A stretch of DNA of 64,000 nucleotides from Tubulanus polymorphus. Taxonomy: Eukaryota > Nemertea > Palaeonemertea > Tubulaniformes > Tubulanidae. The notes under the pieces were generated by a model. That model saw nothing but the letters and a program-made list of their open reading frames with translations. It searched no databases and was not told the DNA's origin. The position numbers and the translations under genes were made by a program. The stretch is from assembly GCF_964204645.1 (NCBI RefSeq), contig NC_134030.1, forward strand, positions 14,166,447-14,230,446, read 5' to 3'. Below are positions 34,358 through 44,496 of the stretch, piece after piece (the first letter of the stretch is position 1; each line of letters opens with the position of its first letter).

Positions 34358-35668
34358 TTAAAATTTAAAAAATAATATTCCTCCGATTACAATTCCTATA
34401 CAAGTTAAAGCTAATTTAGTATTTTCATAGGATTTTTTATCATCATTTAGTTTAATTATATCATGTTGAATATTATCAGTTTTTATATTTTCTGATGTAT
34501 TGTAATCTTTTATTTTAGAATCATTATTTAATTTGATATTATTAGTTTTAGTTTCAGTTGATTGAATGTGTTTTTTATTTTTTTCACCTTCCAATAATTT
34601 TGGAGCAGTGATAATCTTTTTATTTATATCATTTAATCCAAATGAATTATTTATTGTTGCAGTTTTAATTAGATTATTATAACCAATTAAACCAAATCCC
34701 GTCTTTAATACTAAATCATTAGAAATAATAAATAGATTAGGGCCCATACAATAATTTAATCTAATATGTGATTTATCTAAATAATTTTGATATCTTACAA
34801 TGTTTTCTGGAATCGATCCATTTTTATCATTATGAATTGAATCTTCAAATAATACTTTGAATTGTTTCTGCGCATCGAATGAAGTGTTATCATTTCCAAC
34901 TATTGGTGATCTTGTTTCAACTTGCGCACCTAAAATACATATCAAATGAGTTCTAATAGATTGATTTATTCTTTGTATTCCAGCTATAGTAAAACCTTCA
35001 CCATTTTCTAAAATGAAATTAACCTAACCATTATTATTATCAATTTTATAATTATGATAAGCCCCAATTCTATGCATATAATCAATTCTTTTTATTTCAT
35101 ACTCTTCACCAACACCTTGCAATTTACCATGCGCTCTAAAATCGGAATTAATATTTATATTAAATTCATTACATATTTTATAAAACTTAGATAGATTAAT
35201 ATTATTATCCAATTCTTTAAAATATTAAGACCCGGGTATAGGACATTCTAATTCATTTAATATTATTCTGATTTGAAAATATGTGTGAAATCTAAATATT
35301 GTGTGAATTAATTTTAAATCAGAACACTTCAAATTTTTATCTAAGTTATTTAAATGATCATTCCAACTTATTCCACATCCTGTTGTTGCACAATAAGCAG
35401 CAAAATTTAATTGATTCTGCCAATATTTCATATTAGATTTTACTTTATATATATATATATGGTATTCATCTCGAGTAAAAGTAACTTCATATGTATTAAA
35501 TATATTTTCCATTTTAGAAATAAAAAACTGTGATTCAGTAACATAAATTTCTAAATTAGTTAATGAATTTAAAACTACATTTCTATATGTAATATTTTTC
35601 TTAAAATCTATTGCAGGAATATTATATTTAATTGATTTATTATATTGGAAAGCTTTTGGAAACCCCAT
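34358..35668 (-). pseudogene. Conserved Polinton-like structural-block protein with two in-frame stops
   Basis: A single reading frame of 437 codons from ATG at 35668 (TATAAATG) is interrupted only by TAA at 35225-35227 and TAG at 35024-35026; there is no frame change. Motifs before, between and after the stops are colinear with a family I recognise in other Polinton-like elements: GFPKAFQYNKSIKYNIPAID and CATTGCG at the start, ILGAQVETRSPIVG and DAQKQF later. A hydrophobic C-terminal segment ends the protein. The family's function is unknown; a minor virion protein is likely. Stops without frameshifts suggest recent inactivation, or possibly readthrough. Confidence 0.7.
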
Positions 35669-35687
35669 TTATATAATTAAAAAATTA

Positions 35688-36119
35688 TTAATTAACTAAT
35701 TCTTTTAATGATTTATCTTGTTCTTCAACTGTTATATGGCCATTTAAACTTATTATATAATCTAGTGTATTCTTTAATTTATTAATTTCTTTTATATTAG
35801 TTTTAATTTTTTCTTTATTACTTTTAATATTTAATTTTGAACTTATACCAGTTAAAACACTTGAACTTAATCCTAATACGCCAATTGATATAGCTAAAGG
35901 TGTTAATGGACTGAATATTGCTAGAAATGTTATTACAGAACTAATTGTAACCGAACCACTTATAATCAAATAATATATAATTTTAGATTTTAAATATTTT
36001 TTCTTTTTAACTTTTAAGTCACTTTCAAATTCTAATATTTGTTTTTCTAAATATATTTTTAATTTAGTTTTATTTATATCATGAGGAATAATATCAATAT
36101 TATCAATTTTATCTTCCAT
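35688..36119 (-). CDS. Two-helix membrane protein with flanking coiled coils
   Basis: 143 residues. A charged N-terminal helix (EKQILEFESDLKVKKKKYL) leads to two membrane segments with an SPLTPLAI turn (about 47-95). A second charged helix (KSNKEKIKTNIKEINKLKNT) leads to a conserved-looking DYIISLNG. It starts in AATAAATG and is uninterrupted. I associate the build with a recurring but unnamed Polinton-like family. It is probably a virion-associated membrane protein. Confidence 0.6.
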   Translation of the reverse strand: MEDKIDNIDIIPHDINKTKLKIYLEKQILEFESDLKVKKKKYLKSKIIYYLIISGSVTISSVITFLAIFSPLTPLAISIGVLGLSSSVLTGISSKLNIKSNKEKIKTNIKEINKLKNTLDYIISLNGHITVEEQDKSLKELVN

Positions 36120-36155
36120 TTATTTAGAAACAAGAAAATTAATTTTAGAAAATTA

Positions 36156-37311
36156 TTTGACGCCTGCGAAAAAAATGTATAATTTCTGGGCTAAGCTAAT
36201 GTGGAATTGCAAATTTGAAATCGAAGTTTTAAAAAAATTTGGGGAATGATGAGATTTGGCGATTGGGTAGATGATACAGCGGGTCTTCGACTCTAGTAGT
36301 GGTTTAAATTTTTTTATTGAAAATTCTCAATAATTGATCGCGAACTTGCGACCGACTTCATTTACTTATGCCTCTAAGCTAGTCTGCAACTTCATTGCCT
36401 CCATGGTTGAAGAACGAGCTCTTCTGATGTCTGCTTCATCATGACTTCGAGCATATCGTGTGGCCTAGCCAGCCGGCCCGGGCCACGGGTTTGGCTGTCA
36501 CTCGATATCCTAGAGTCTTGAGTCTGGGTGGGTTGAAGTAGACATTGTCACTTAAAATAACATGCTTATGTTGTTCTGTATGAATTACCCGTGTGTCATG
36601 TATGTTGTATTAATTTATTTTAAAATTTGTATTTATTGAATTTGGGAATTATATCCCGAAATTTCAATGTAATAAGGATCAATAAAGAATTGAATTGAAT
36701 TGTCACCTAATACACATGCCATCAGAGGACGCGGAGCCGTATATGATAGCTATGCTATTATAAATTGCTAATCTCACGAAACCTGCATACTCCTAATATC
36801 AAACATATTTTCTAAAACGTTTGAATATTGAAATTATATGTTTACACATTTTCATATTGACCGCTTGTAGCCGCTGATGAAATTCACGCCGACCCTACAC
36901 ACATCGTAGATAGCTTCGTCATTCCACCGGCATGCCCACGTCAGGGTCTGACTTTTATATCAGACTTCCAAATCGTGTATACATCAGCCATTTAACCGAA
37001 TAATCCGATTTACTTATCATTTCTATTTATGCCTGCCGCTTCTGATATAATCATACATCCTTTACTATTACAATACGTCTGCTAATGATATTCAATGCAA
37101 TATAACATTTCGACGTTCAAATATAGGTCATTATATAATCACAGGAAGCCATTCTACATCTATGTCAATAATATTTTGCTAGATAGCTTATTTGTGTACA
37201 CATAGACCTGTGACGTTTTGCACATCGATTTACGGCTGTCGTTTGTAAAATGACGCTGAATGGTTAACATTGTTGAGGTTTCATAATGGTAACGTTTTAT
37301 AAGGCGTCAAA
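36156..37311. mobile_element. Insertion between viral genes with TTTGACGCC inverted ends
   Basis: The left end TTTGACGCC (36156) is matched by GGCGTCAAA (37303-37311). Both junctions lie in an intergenic gap of copy B with AAATTA-like flanks. The interior has host-like composition. At 36640-36700 it contains ...AATAAAGAATTGAATTGAATTG, which resembles the 3' tail of a non-LTR retroelement or SINE nested inside. No transposase is seen. It is younger than the viral integration because it interrupts it. Confidence 0.55.
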
Positions 37312-37319
37312 AAAAATTA

Positions 37320-37733
37320 CTAATTAGTAAATTTATATGCTACAAATATAACAGTTCCACCTAAAATCCATATTATTTCATATATCTGTTGTTTACTTGG
37401 GGTATAATAATCTGATATTGTAGGTTTATGTAGATGTAATTTTGCTTTATTTGTTACCGCGTTATATAAACTCATTGCATCATCAACTGATTGAAAATCT
37501 CTATGTGAAATCTTCTGATCATATAATTCTTTGTTAATATAATCCATATAGTTTTGTCGTTTTTCTCTATATATTTCAGCTGCTTTATTGTATTTCTCTA
37601 ATGCTAAGTTATATCTTTTTTGTTCTGTTAATGAACCATTTTTATCAATATGTTTAAATAAATATCCACCACCAGTAAATGCTAAAGCGTTAACAATTGC
37701 CGATCCTATAATAGTTATAATTGCAGAAGCCAT
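37320..37733 (-). CDS. Conserved Polinton-like protein with hydrophobic N terminus
   Basis: 137 residues, start AATAAATG. It begins with a glycine-containing hydrophobic segment (IITIIGSAIVNALAFTGGGY), followed by a charged helix (RYNLALEKYNKAAEIYREKR), VDDAMSLYN, and a C-terminal membrane segment (IIWILGGTVIFVAY). I associate the NALAF-G-LF start and the long helix with a recurrent Polinton-like family. No function is established; a membrane-active minor virion protein is plausible. Confidence 0.6.
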   Translation of the reverse strand: MASAIITIIGSAIVNALAFTGGGYLFKHIDKNGSLTEQKRYNLALEKYNKAAEIYREKRQNYMDYINKELYDQKISHRDFQSVDDAMSLYNAVTNKAKLHLHKPTISDYYTPSKQQIYEIIWILGGTVIFVAYKFTN

Positions 37734-37757
37734 TTATTTAGTAAAATAATTACGCAT

Positions 37758-37979
37758 TTATATGGGAGGAATATATTTTTGTTTTTCCAAATAATCAATA
37801 GTTAAATTAGATAAAGTAACTGCTAATGTTAATTTTAAAATATCATTTATATCAAATCTATCAACATTAACACTTCCCATTTTAAATACTTTTTTTAATA
37901 CCATTGAATAACCAACAGTTCCAACTGATAGTAATGCTCCATTATATAATCCAGTTATTATCCACTTATTATCACTCAT
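37758..37979 (-). CDS. Small two-segment hydrophobic protein
   Basis: 73 residues, start AATAAATG, one base from the stop of the upstream gene. Hydrophobic stretches are WIITGLYNGALLSVGTVGYS and LKLTLAVTLSNLTIDYL. A DRFDINDILK linker lies between. No known motif. Tight packing in the viral gene row supports it being real. Confidence 0.55.
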   Translation of the reverse strand: MSDNKWIITGLYNGALLSVGTVGYSMVLKKVFKMGSVNVDRFDINDILKLTLAVTLSNLTIDYLEKQKYIPPI

Positions 37980-38336
37980 TTATTTATCAAAAAAATTACT
38001 ATCATCAAAATATTTAGTTATCTTATTTATGATTAATTCAACATTTATTTCATTACTAGTTTCATTTGTATATATTTCATTTATTATTTTTTTAATATCA
38101 TCGATGATAAAATCTTCATCTAATTCATAAAATCTTAAAGATTCTCTAATTAAATTAGTAATCTTATCTACATTTAAAGTTTCTTTATCTATTGTTGTTT
38201 CATACTGAAATGTCGTTTCATTAGAAAATGTAATATTTTTGATATGTGTAATTACATCATTAACGTTAAATTTCATTTCTTTCTCATGTTTAAAATCAAA
38301 CCCAAAACATATACTCGGCCCAACAGTTATATTCAT
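37980..38336 (-). CDS. Hypothetical viral protein, 118 residues
   Basis: Starts in TATAAATG behind a T-rich tract. The protein is acidic, Asn/Ile-rich and mostly helical by appearance (NVDKITNLIRESLRFYELDE, IDDIKKIINEIY). I recognise no family. The gene lies directly between the probable penton gene and two small hydrophobic protein genes, with no intergenic space on its 3' side. Confidence 0.5.
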   Translation of the reverse strand: MNITVGPSICFGFDFKHEKEMKFNVNDVITHIKNITFSNETTFQYETTIDKETLNVDKITNLIRESLRFYELDEDFIIDDIKKIINEIYTNETSNEINVELIINKITKYFDDSNFFDK

Positions 38337-38353
38337 TTATATAGTGAAAAAAA

Positions 38354-39109
38354 TTACTCTTTACATCTTATAACTAATTCATATATCACAGGAAAGTTAT
38401 TCAAATCAATTAAATAACCATTATGATTTCTTATTTCTAATTTAAAATTATTGAAATGTGGAATACAAGGTTTGAAATCACATTCAGTTAAATTATAATT
38501 TATTTGAGTTCCAAATTGTTAAACATTTTTTAGCGGTAAAATATTTAGTATACTAGAACTACAAATCGTTTCTTTAGTTGCTTCGAAAGTTTTTGTAGGC
38601 TCGATTAAATTGCAATAAATATAAAAGTGTGTAAAAGGTATTATATTTGAGCTGCCTTCTGCGTTTCCAGTAACTGTAAGCGGTTTAATTCCTAACATTT
38701 TAGCCAGTGGTTTGTTTACCATAAATTTATGTTGTTCATTAGATATCTTTATTCTTATTTTATTAGTACTATCAATTTTATTAAATTTAATTTCAAATAC
38801 AGAAGTGCCCCCGATTTTCAACCGAGCTCTTCTATTAATTTCCTGCGCTAATGATTCTAAATTATATAATCCTGGTTTTAAAAATATATGAAACCATTTA
38901 TCTTTATTTCTCATATAAATCATAAACCCTCTATGTTCAAAAGTTTTATCCGATATATTATAAAAAGAATTACATAAACTTATATTTACTAATTTTAAAT
39001 CTACACAATTCTTAAATTCTCTATCTAATTGTACTAGTAAATTATGAGATTTATAATTAGTAAGTTTTCTTGAATCAACAAATATTCTGTATTCTTTTAA
39101 TTCTACCAT
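38354..39109 (-). pseudogene. Probable minor capsid (penton) protein with one in-frame stop
   Basis: A frame of 252 codons from ATG at 39109 (AATAAATG) to TAA at 38354-38356 is interrupted by one TAA at 38519-38521. Coding-like sequence continues in the same frame after it (QFGTQINYNLTECDFKPC). The early region with VDLKLVNISLCNSFYNISD and LKPGLYNLESL resembles single-jelly-roll penton proteins of Polintons, as does the length near 250 residues. Such proteins form the capsid vertices. The identification is by pattern only. The stop removes about 54 residues if read as a normal stop. Confidence 0.55.
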
Positions 39110-39126
39110 TTATTTTACATATTTTC

Positions 39127-39480
39127 TTATTCGAAATCTATTTCATGGTGCCCCTTTTCATTCTTACCTTTGTATACGAAATAGAAATCTCCAGAACATA
39201 ATTCTTCTAAGTCTTCACTTGATAATCTATGAAATCTATCCGGTAAATATGTTCTGAATTTATACGTATTTCCTTTTAATCCTTCATATTCTAAGTGTAT
39301 AACTAATTTATCTCCATAGTTATTAGTAACTGTAACAATATCTGTAATTAGATATTTCTTATGGATTGTTAATTCTGTTAACTTTTTGAATTTATAATCT
39401 ACAGATTTTACATTTGTGATATCTTTAATTCTATCTAGAAATAATTTGTTGTTCTCACTGTGCGCTTGTTTACTCTCCAT
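39127..39480 (-). CDS. Small conserved protein with OB-fold-like pattern
   Basis: 117 residues, complete. The central part KKLTELTIHKKYLITDIVTV, then YGDKLVIHLEYE and YLPDRFHRLSSEDLEEL, is beta-rich and matches a small family recurrent in animal repeat elements, which I know only as uncharacterised. The pattern would fit a single-strand nucleic-acid-binding OB fold next to the polymerase gene; that is inference. It starts at TTAAAATG, one of the starts that departs from TAAATG. Confidence 0.5.
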   Translation of the reverse strand: MESKQAHSENNKLFLDRIKDITNVKSVDYKFKKLTELTIHKKYLITDIVTVTNNYGDKLVIHLEYEGLKGNTYKFRTYLPDRFHRLSSEDLEELCSGDFYFVYKGKNEKGHHEIDFE

Positions 39481-39509
39481 TTTAATAACATATTTTTATT
39501 AAAATTTGA

Positions 39510-40113
39510 TTAACACGTTAGAATTCTTTTCATTATCTCGTTCTCTTTTGTTTCTTCTCTTTTAAATTTTAAGTATTCATCTAAATTACAACCATAAGCA
39601 TCTGTATGAATTCCATCATCTAAAATATATCTTTTATCATCAAATGGGTTTAGACTTATCTTTTCAATTTCTTCAATAAACATTTCATAATCTTCAGATC
39701 TTAAACATCTCATCTTATGTTTTCTAACTTCTTCATTGAATATACAATTGATGTAATCTTTGAAATGAATATTCTTTTCTACTACACTTTTGGTTATTCC
39801 TTTTAACTTTTTAGCTTCATGTTCTTTAGTTTTATATGAATACATTTTAGATCTAATACCAATGAATTCAATCATTTCTTCACCACCTAATTCATCTTTG
39901 AATTTACCGGGAACTTTTTTATTATCATTGCTAAACAATTCATGATCTTTAGGATAATTACTGAAATAAAAAATGATGTTTTAATGTTTTTAAATCATCA
40001 GTTATGTTATCAGTTTTTATCTTTAATATGTAACTGTCGGTATCAAAATATAATATTTCTATATGTTTTTCTCCAAAAAGTGGTTGTAATACATTATAAT
40101 AGAATTCATACAT
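39510..40113 (-). pseudogene. Protein-primed family-B DNA polymerase, C-terminal fragment
   Basis: From 40113 to about 39965 one frame carries ILYFDTDSYILKI, the motif C site with the catalytic DTD. From about 39960 to 39510 another frame carries NYPKDHELF, KFKDELGG, EFIGIRSKMYSYKT and LKGITKSVV, the palm-thumb end of Polinton polymerases. The frames are separated by one position in a T run near 39965. Everything N-terminal to motif C (exonuclease, priming domain, motifs A and B) is missing. The break at 40098-40129 sits in a 13-bp inverted repeat (TAGAATTCATACA). No replication function is possible for this copy. Confidence 0.85.
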
Positions 40114-40129
40114 TAGTGTATGAATTCTA

Positions 40130-43100
40130 CAGAGTGTATACAGAGTGTGCTATAATAGCCTGTACTCTACAATATACGAAAATATCCACACTTATGTTCT
40201 ATGGAAACTTTAAGTTGTCAAATTCACTAGTTAAAAGCTTCAAACTTCGACAAAATCTCACCAGAATGCACAGTCCGGATGTTACGGCTCTTCCTTATGC
40301 GATTATTCCTAGGAAAACCAAATGTTCTTGTTCCCAAAAAGAAGTTTTTAGCTCCCGTGCCAATGACACGACTCTACAGTCCGCCATGTTCAAAAAACAT
40401 TTCTAAACCTGATGCTATTAAACCAAAAATGAATGTAACGAATACTTTGTAACTGCACTTAAGTTTTTGAACTTAATTATGCGGGTAAAGCTACAAAAAT
40501 GACGTAATCGTGTATACAAGTAAGAAAGGTGGTAGCAAAATGGACTCAAACGAGCACGCCACCCGATGTTCCTCGAAAATCGAGTTAGTTCAAAAAGTTA
40601 ACGTCATTATGGTAGCGGGTTTAAGGTATGGTCTGAGTATTTTGATCATGTAAATTATGACAGGCTAGTGCTTTTCACCGAATTAATATGTCAGTCTTGA
40701 TTATGTTTCAATTTGGACTTATAAAGGGAAACTCAATCGCTCATCACGATTCCTTGAATAAAGACAGATTACCTGGTAATATTCCAATTTATACCGACGC
40801 CGAGTGGCCAGGCTTGCAACTTAATAGGGGAATTGCAAACCACGCAATACCCCAACAAAAAAACAACAAAAGTAAGTTCACGCCATGGATAAGGTGTATA
40901 TATTTTATGTACAGATAGTTTATTGAGTTACAGAATATGATCATCACTCGATCGATTATTTTTGAAGTGAGGAAAAAGACGACAGGAACAATCTACAGTT
41001 TAAGGGAATTAACTCATATGCCGTCCCGTGCTGCTAACTATTGATAAAACTTGAAAGTAACATCTGATTTTTAATTTGAATTGACTGCGTGACTTTTCAA
41101 ACACGAACAATGAGTTTCCTGGCCATTTCGTGATGTCTTATTACTTCTGGCGAAAATCGAGTACTTTCCAGCGATGAATTATGTAAGTCTTGAAATCATA
41201 GGTCGAGCCAGTCGATTTACTCTGCCAAAAGCTAACGAATTTGCCTCCATTCACTCGATTATAGACGTTCTTGTCATTTGATAAGCTGTTTTAAAGGGCT
41301 TGATAGAATAAAGTACTATTTTATATATGATTACGGTTTACGTGAACTTGCTTGAAATTTGTTAACAAAAAGTTTCCTTGTACTTCTCGAAAGTTTGATT
41401 ACAATTGTTGTTCTTCAGTTGTGTCTGAAACAAAGCATAATCCACCAAACGTTTACGTGAGGCTGTATGTACATCCTTCCCAAGTGGCGCTGATCTGTAT
41501 TGTCGGGAATTATTCCTACCATAAGTCGGCGTAGTACTAGTTTCGGGGACTAGTGAAACGATGGCCGTCTGCGACGTCTGAAGTGAGGAATACAACGGTA
41601 AAACAACAATCACCATCAATAAGAAAGCAATTACCTAATTAAGTAGCGCATTTTTGCTAATATCGAAACCACCACATGATGATATTGAGCATGTAGTTTT
41701 AAAGATTTTGAATTCCTGTAAAACAACATTTACATATCTTGATTTTCTATGCTGATTTTTAACTACATCTGTTTTCATAGATGAAATCGTTTTTTTACAT
41801 CCTATGATTACCTCGTGCTACCAGCTAGACCACCAGATGGCGTACGTTTCTCTAGGAAATTCAGTTAATTTTCAATTAAACATTCATTCGGATTCTTCGC
41901 CTCCCCCTCATAAGAGATTTCACAATAAGCGTTCAGCAAATGTAGGATTCATTTCATTAGAAAGGTAATAGGGAAATAAATGAATTGAAGATATTTACTT
42001 GACACACTTATATCTGCCTGTTGTATCGTCCCGGACACATATGCTATCTTTTGTAGCTATTACTTGTGCTCTATCGCTAATACTTTTGTCTTTTTCCGTG
42101 TCATTATCTGAAAAGAATATTCGTTATATTTGAATATAACGTTTGAAAGCTAGGCGTAAAGAGTAATGCAGAATCTCTTTTCCTGTATAGAAATAACTCC
42201 GAGACGAAGGAAAAATCATGAAATAAGAATCACCCCTTTGCGTATAAGTGATCGTCTAGGGATAGATTGCGCATCTGCTATTGATTCAAAACAGACTAAT
42301 TGAATAATTGATAATAACGTGCGATCATTAATTACATCAGAGTACAGATTGTTCAGGAGACGAGAATCGGTAAGCAGGTGTTTGTCTTACAGATAATTGG
42401 CTACAAACTTATGTTTCCCTTCGTTATCTATCGGTAATTAGCACGTTTTCTGTTGTGAGAGTGGCCGATTAATCCTTGTACACGTTGTTCGCTCGAAATC
42501 TACCGACAATTTACGGAATTTGCCTATAAAGGAGCGTTCGCGATAGTCTGCGTGAAGTTTATCTGCTTTCATTTAATCATCAAAGCAATGGTAAACATGG
42601 TCACAGGGTTCTTTAGATTTGCACGGTTCATCACAATTCTGGATTAAAATTGTAATAACGCTTTCGCCTGAGAAATTTTTTGCCGCGAATGTCCACGATC
42701 AAAGATAACTGCCCATTGAGTATACGACGATCACCGGCATTTAACAAACATGCACGAGTCACCCGATCCTTAAAACCTCGAGCCTTAATTATCTAATAGC
42801 AACACGTTTTTAGTGTGGCGAATAGGCTTAGGGATTATCCTCGTTTGATATGGAAAATGTATTATCTAAACCGTGGAATACGAGAGTTGTTTTTTAGACA
42901 GTCTATCGTATGAAACCGTGTCTTTTGCCCACGAGTAGAAAATGTGTACAAGGTGTGAGATAAAATGCTTTCGAGCATCAGTAGAGACCTCGCATGAAGT
43001 TGGTATGCGGGAGTAGAATAAAACACACGATCTCCGTTATGCGAGTAGAATGCGTGTGGTGTCTCTTAAACTGGGCGTCTCTGTCAATTTAGGAAGACGA

Positions 43101-43776
43101 TTAGGTCTATTACCTCTATTAAGTGTAAATTTATTAGCGATATTGAAACGATCAGTTTACTTTCATTCTTCGGTGATCAGTCCGGGACCAATTTACCGCT
43201 GGTGTAACCAAGCGTATTATTGCGCACGTTGTTCGTAACCGTGTTTAATAGTGACAGGGGTGCGGTAAAAGTAAGATGGATCACCAGCTCAATTCACAAT
43301 ATCAGCATAATACAATCTGATCATGTTTTACACTCGTCTAAAAACTTCAGGTAGCTCCATCTTTTAATATAGTCAAGCCGGATCGCGATGTGCCGAATTT
43401 GACGCATGGCGTATCGGTACTGTAGAAAACCGTTAATTCATTCAATAAAGCATAATAGGCTTTATCATTACATATTTTTAGTGAAGCGGTTCGAATAATT
43501 CTCACTTTCGGGTAGGTTTCCATTCATTTGTTTGAATTAAGTCGTATCAAGATAATCTCAAAGTCTGATTGATTGATTTTTTGACTGGCATTTGCAGCTT
43601 CTGATGGACATCCCTACTGTCATGATTGTATTATTTCAATTTGAAATTCGTGGATTTCTTGGCACGGCAAACAGGCACACATATAGAGTTGCGATTTTAA
43701 TATAGGGTCTAATCGTTTTAAAACCCCACTGATAATGAATATCGTAACAATTGGTCCCATTTAAGTCGAATTTCAC
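40130..43776. other. Host intergenic DNA, no supported gene
   Basis: No gene can be supported. A plus-strand frame at 40688-40871 ends at a consensus-like splice donor (AAAAGTAAGT) and might be an exon, but shows no recognisable motif. A TATAAAGG near 42525 has no convincing downstream gene. Confidence 0.35.
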
Positions 43777-43780
43777 TTAT

Positions 43781-43995
43781 CTAGTACAAAAATCTTTTTC
43801 CCACAGTTTTCTGGACATAACGATGGAACATGCACAAACATGACACATTGTTGACGCCGTTACATTGGACATCAAATGGCAATGAACGGTCACTTTTTTC
43901 ATCAGTGTCCAGCTTACAGTGCCCCTCCAGTTGCACAATATGACACGCGTTTGTGACCTCTTGGACCTTCCACTTGGGACCAGTTTGAATGGATT
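43781..43995 (-). CDS. Possible Cys-rich 3' exon downstream of luqin exon
   Basis: The minus-strand frame ending in TAG at 43781-43783 encodes about 70 residues with five cysteines (ACHI, HCKL, QCNG, SCLC) and a basic end (QKTVGKRFLY). A weak acceptor AG lies at 43996-43997. If the luqin exon used its strong donor at 44173 the phase would fit this exon. Luqin precursors usually end in a segment with paired cysteines, which makes the link tempting, but I do not recognise this sequence and it may be a chance frame. Confidence 0.2.
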
Positions 43996-44114
43996 CTTAG
44001 GATTCACTGTAACCTAAGATTTCTGATGCACACTCAAGGAATCAGTTACAAGTGGTGAAACCGATGTCTGACGTATTACAGTCAAACCCCGTCATAACGA
44101 CAACGGGTAGCGAT

Positions 44115-44324
44115 TTAGAGCAAATCCCAAGCGGCTCCATCTGTCAAACGACGACTCGTGTCAATTAACTCACCTATCTCATCACTTAAATAATCGGGCT
44201 CTTCATCGGGATCTAATCGTTTTCCAAATCTGCCTTGGGGTCGCCACTGCTGTTCACTTTCTGTTACCAATATGAGAAGTATAAACACGGTTGCCAGGGC
44301 GTACAAATATCCAATCGGTTTCAT
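44115..44324 (-). CDS. Luqin neuropeptide precursor (RFamide-related)
   Basis: ATG at 44324 follows a splice acceptor (TTTTACACAG at 44339-44330). The 69-residue product begins with a signal peptide (KPIGYLYALATVFILLILV) and then EQQWRPQGRFGKR. The core WRPQGRFG followed by KR is the luqin signature. It predicts an amidated peptide ending in RF-NH2 after dibasic cleavage, acting on luqin/RYamide-type G-protein-coupled receptors. An acidic tail follows to the stop at 44115. A near-perfect donor (TAGGTGAGT) at 44173 lies inside the tail, so the last part may be spliced out and a further exon used. Paired C-terminal cysteines usual in the family are absent from this frame. Confidence 0.85.
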   Translation of the reverse strand: MKPIGYLYALATVFILLILVTESEQQWRPQGRFGKRLDPDEEPDYLSDEIGELIDTSRRLTDGAAWDLL

Positions 44325-44455
44325 ATTCGCTGTGTAAAACAAAAAATAACAAAGTCCAATGTAAAATTTGTTCGAGATGATCAAGAGAGAATTCCCACAA
44401 TAAATTCTGCCAAAAATGAAAACTTATTAAACTATATTAAAATGATATCTATATT

Positions 44456-44496
44456 TCGATCAACGTTTCGGCTAAATACTATTAGCCATCATCTTC
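44456..44496 (-). ncRNA. Degenerate hammerhead-like relic (Penelope-type)
   Basis: On the minus strand the order is ATGATGG, GGCTAA, a short loop, TTAGCC, GAAACGTTGATC. The helix II stem GGCTAA/TTAGCC and the GAAACGT part match Penelope-type hammerheads. The core CTGATGA is altered at two positions, so it is presumably inactive. It lies about 130 bp upstream of the luqin exon. Confidence 0.45.

Larger units (their letters stand above)
25228..40127 (-). mobile_element. Polinton/Maverick-like endogenous viral element, copy B (truncated)
   Basis: The block holds a palindromic terminus at its left end and about 17 genes or gene remnants, all on the minus strand. They include family-B polymerase, retroviral-type integrase, A32-type ATPase, double-jelly-roll capsid and probable penton, the set that defines Polintons/Mavericks. 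The whole stretch is visibly richer in A+T than the host DNA on either side. It is truncated at the right, inside the polymerase gene near 40127, so the right terminus is missing. Two non-viral-looking interruptions lie at about 28760-29560 and 36156-37311. No adenain-type maturation protease was found. Several genes carry frame breaks or stops, so the copy is defective. Confidence 0.85.
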
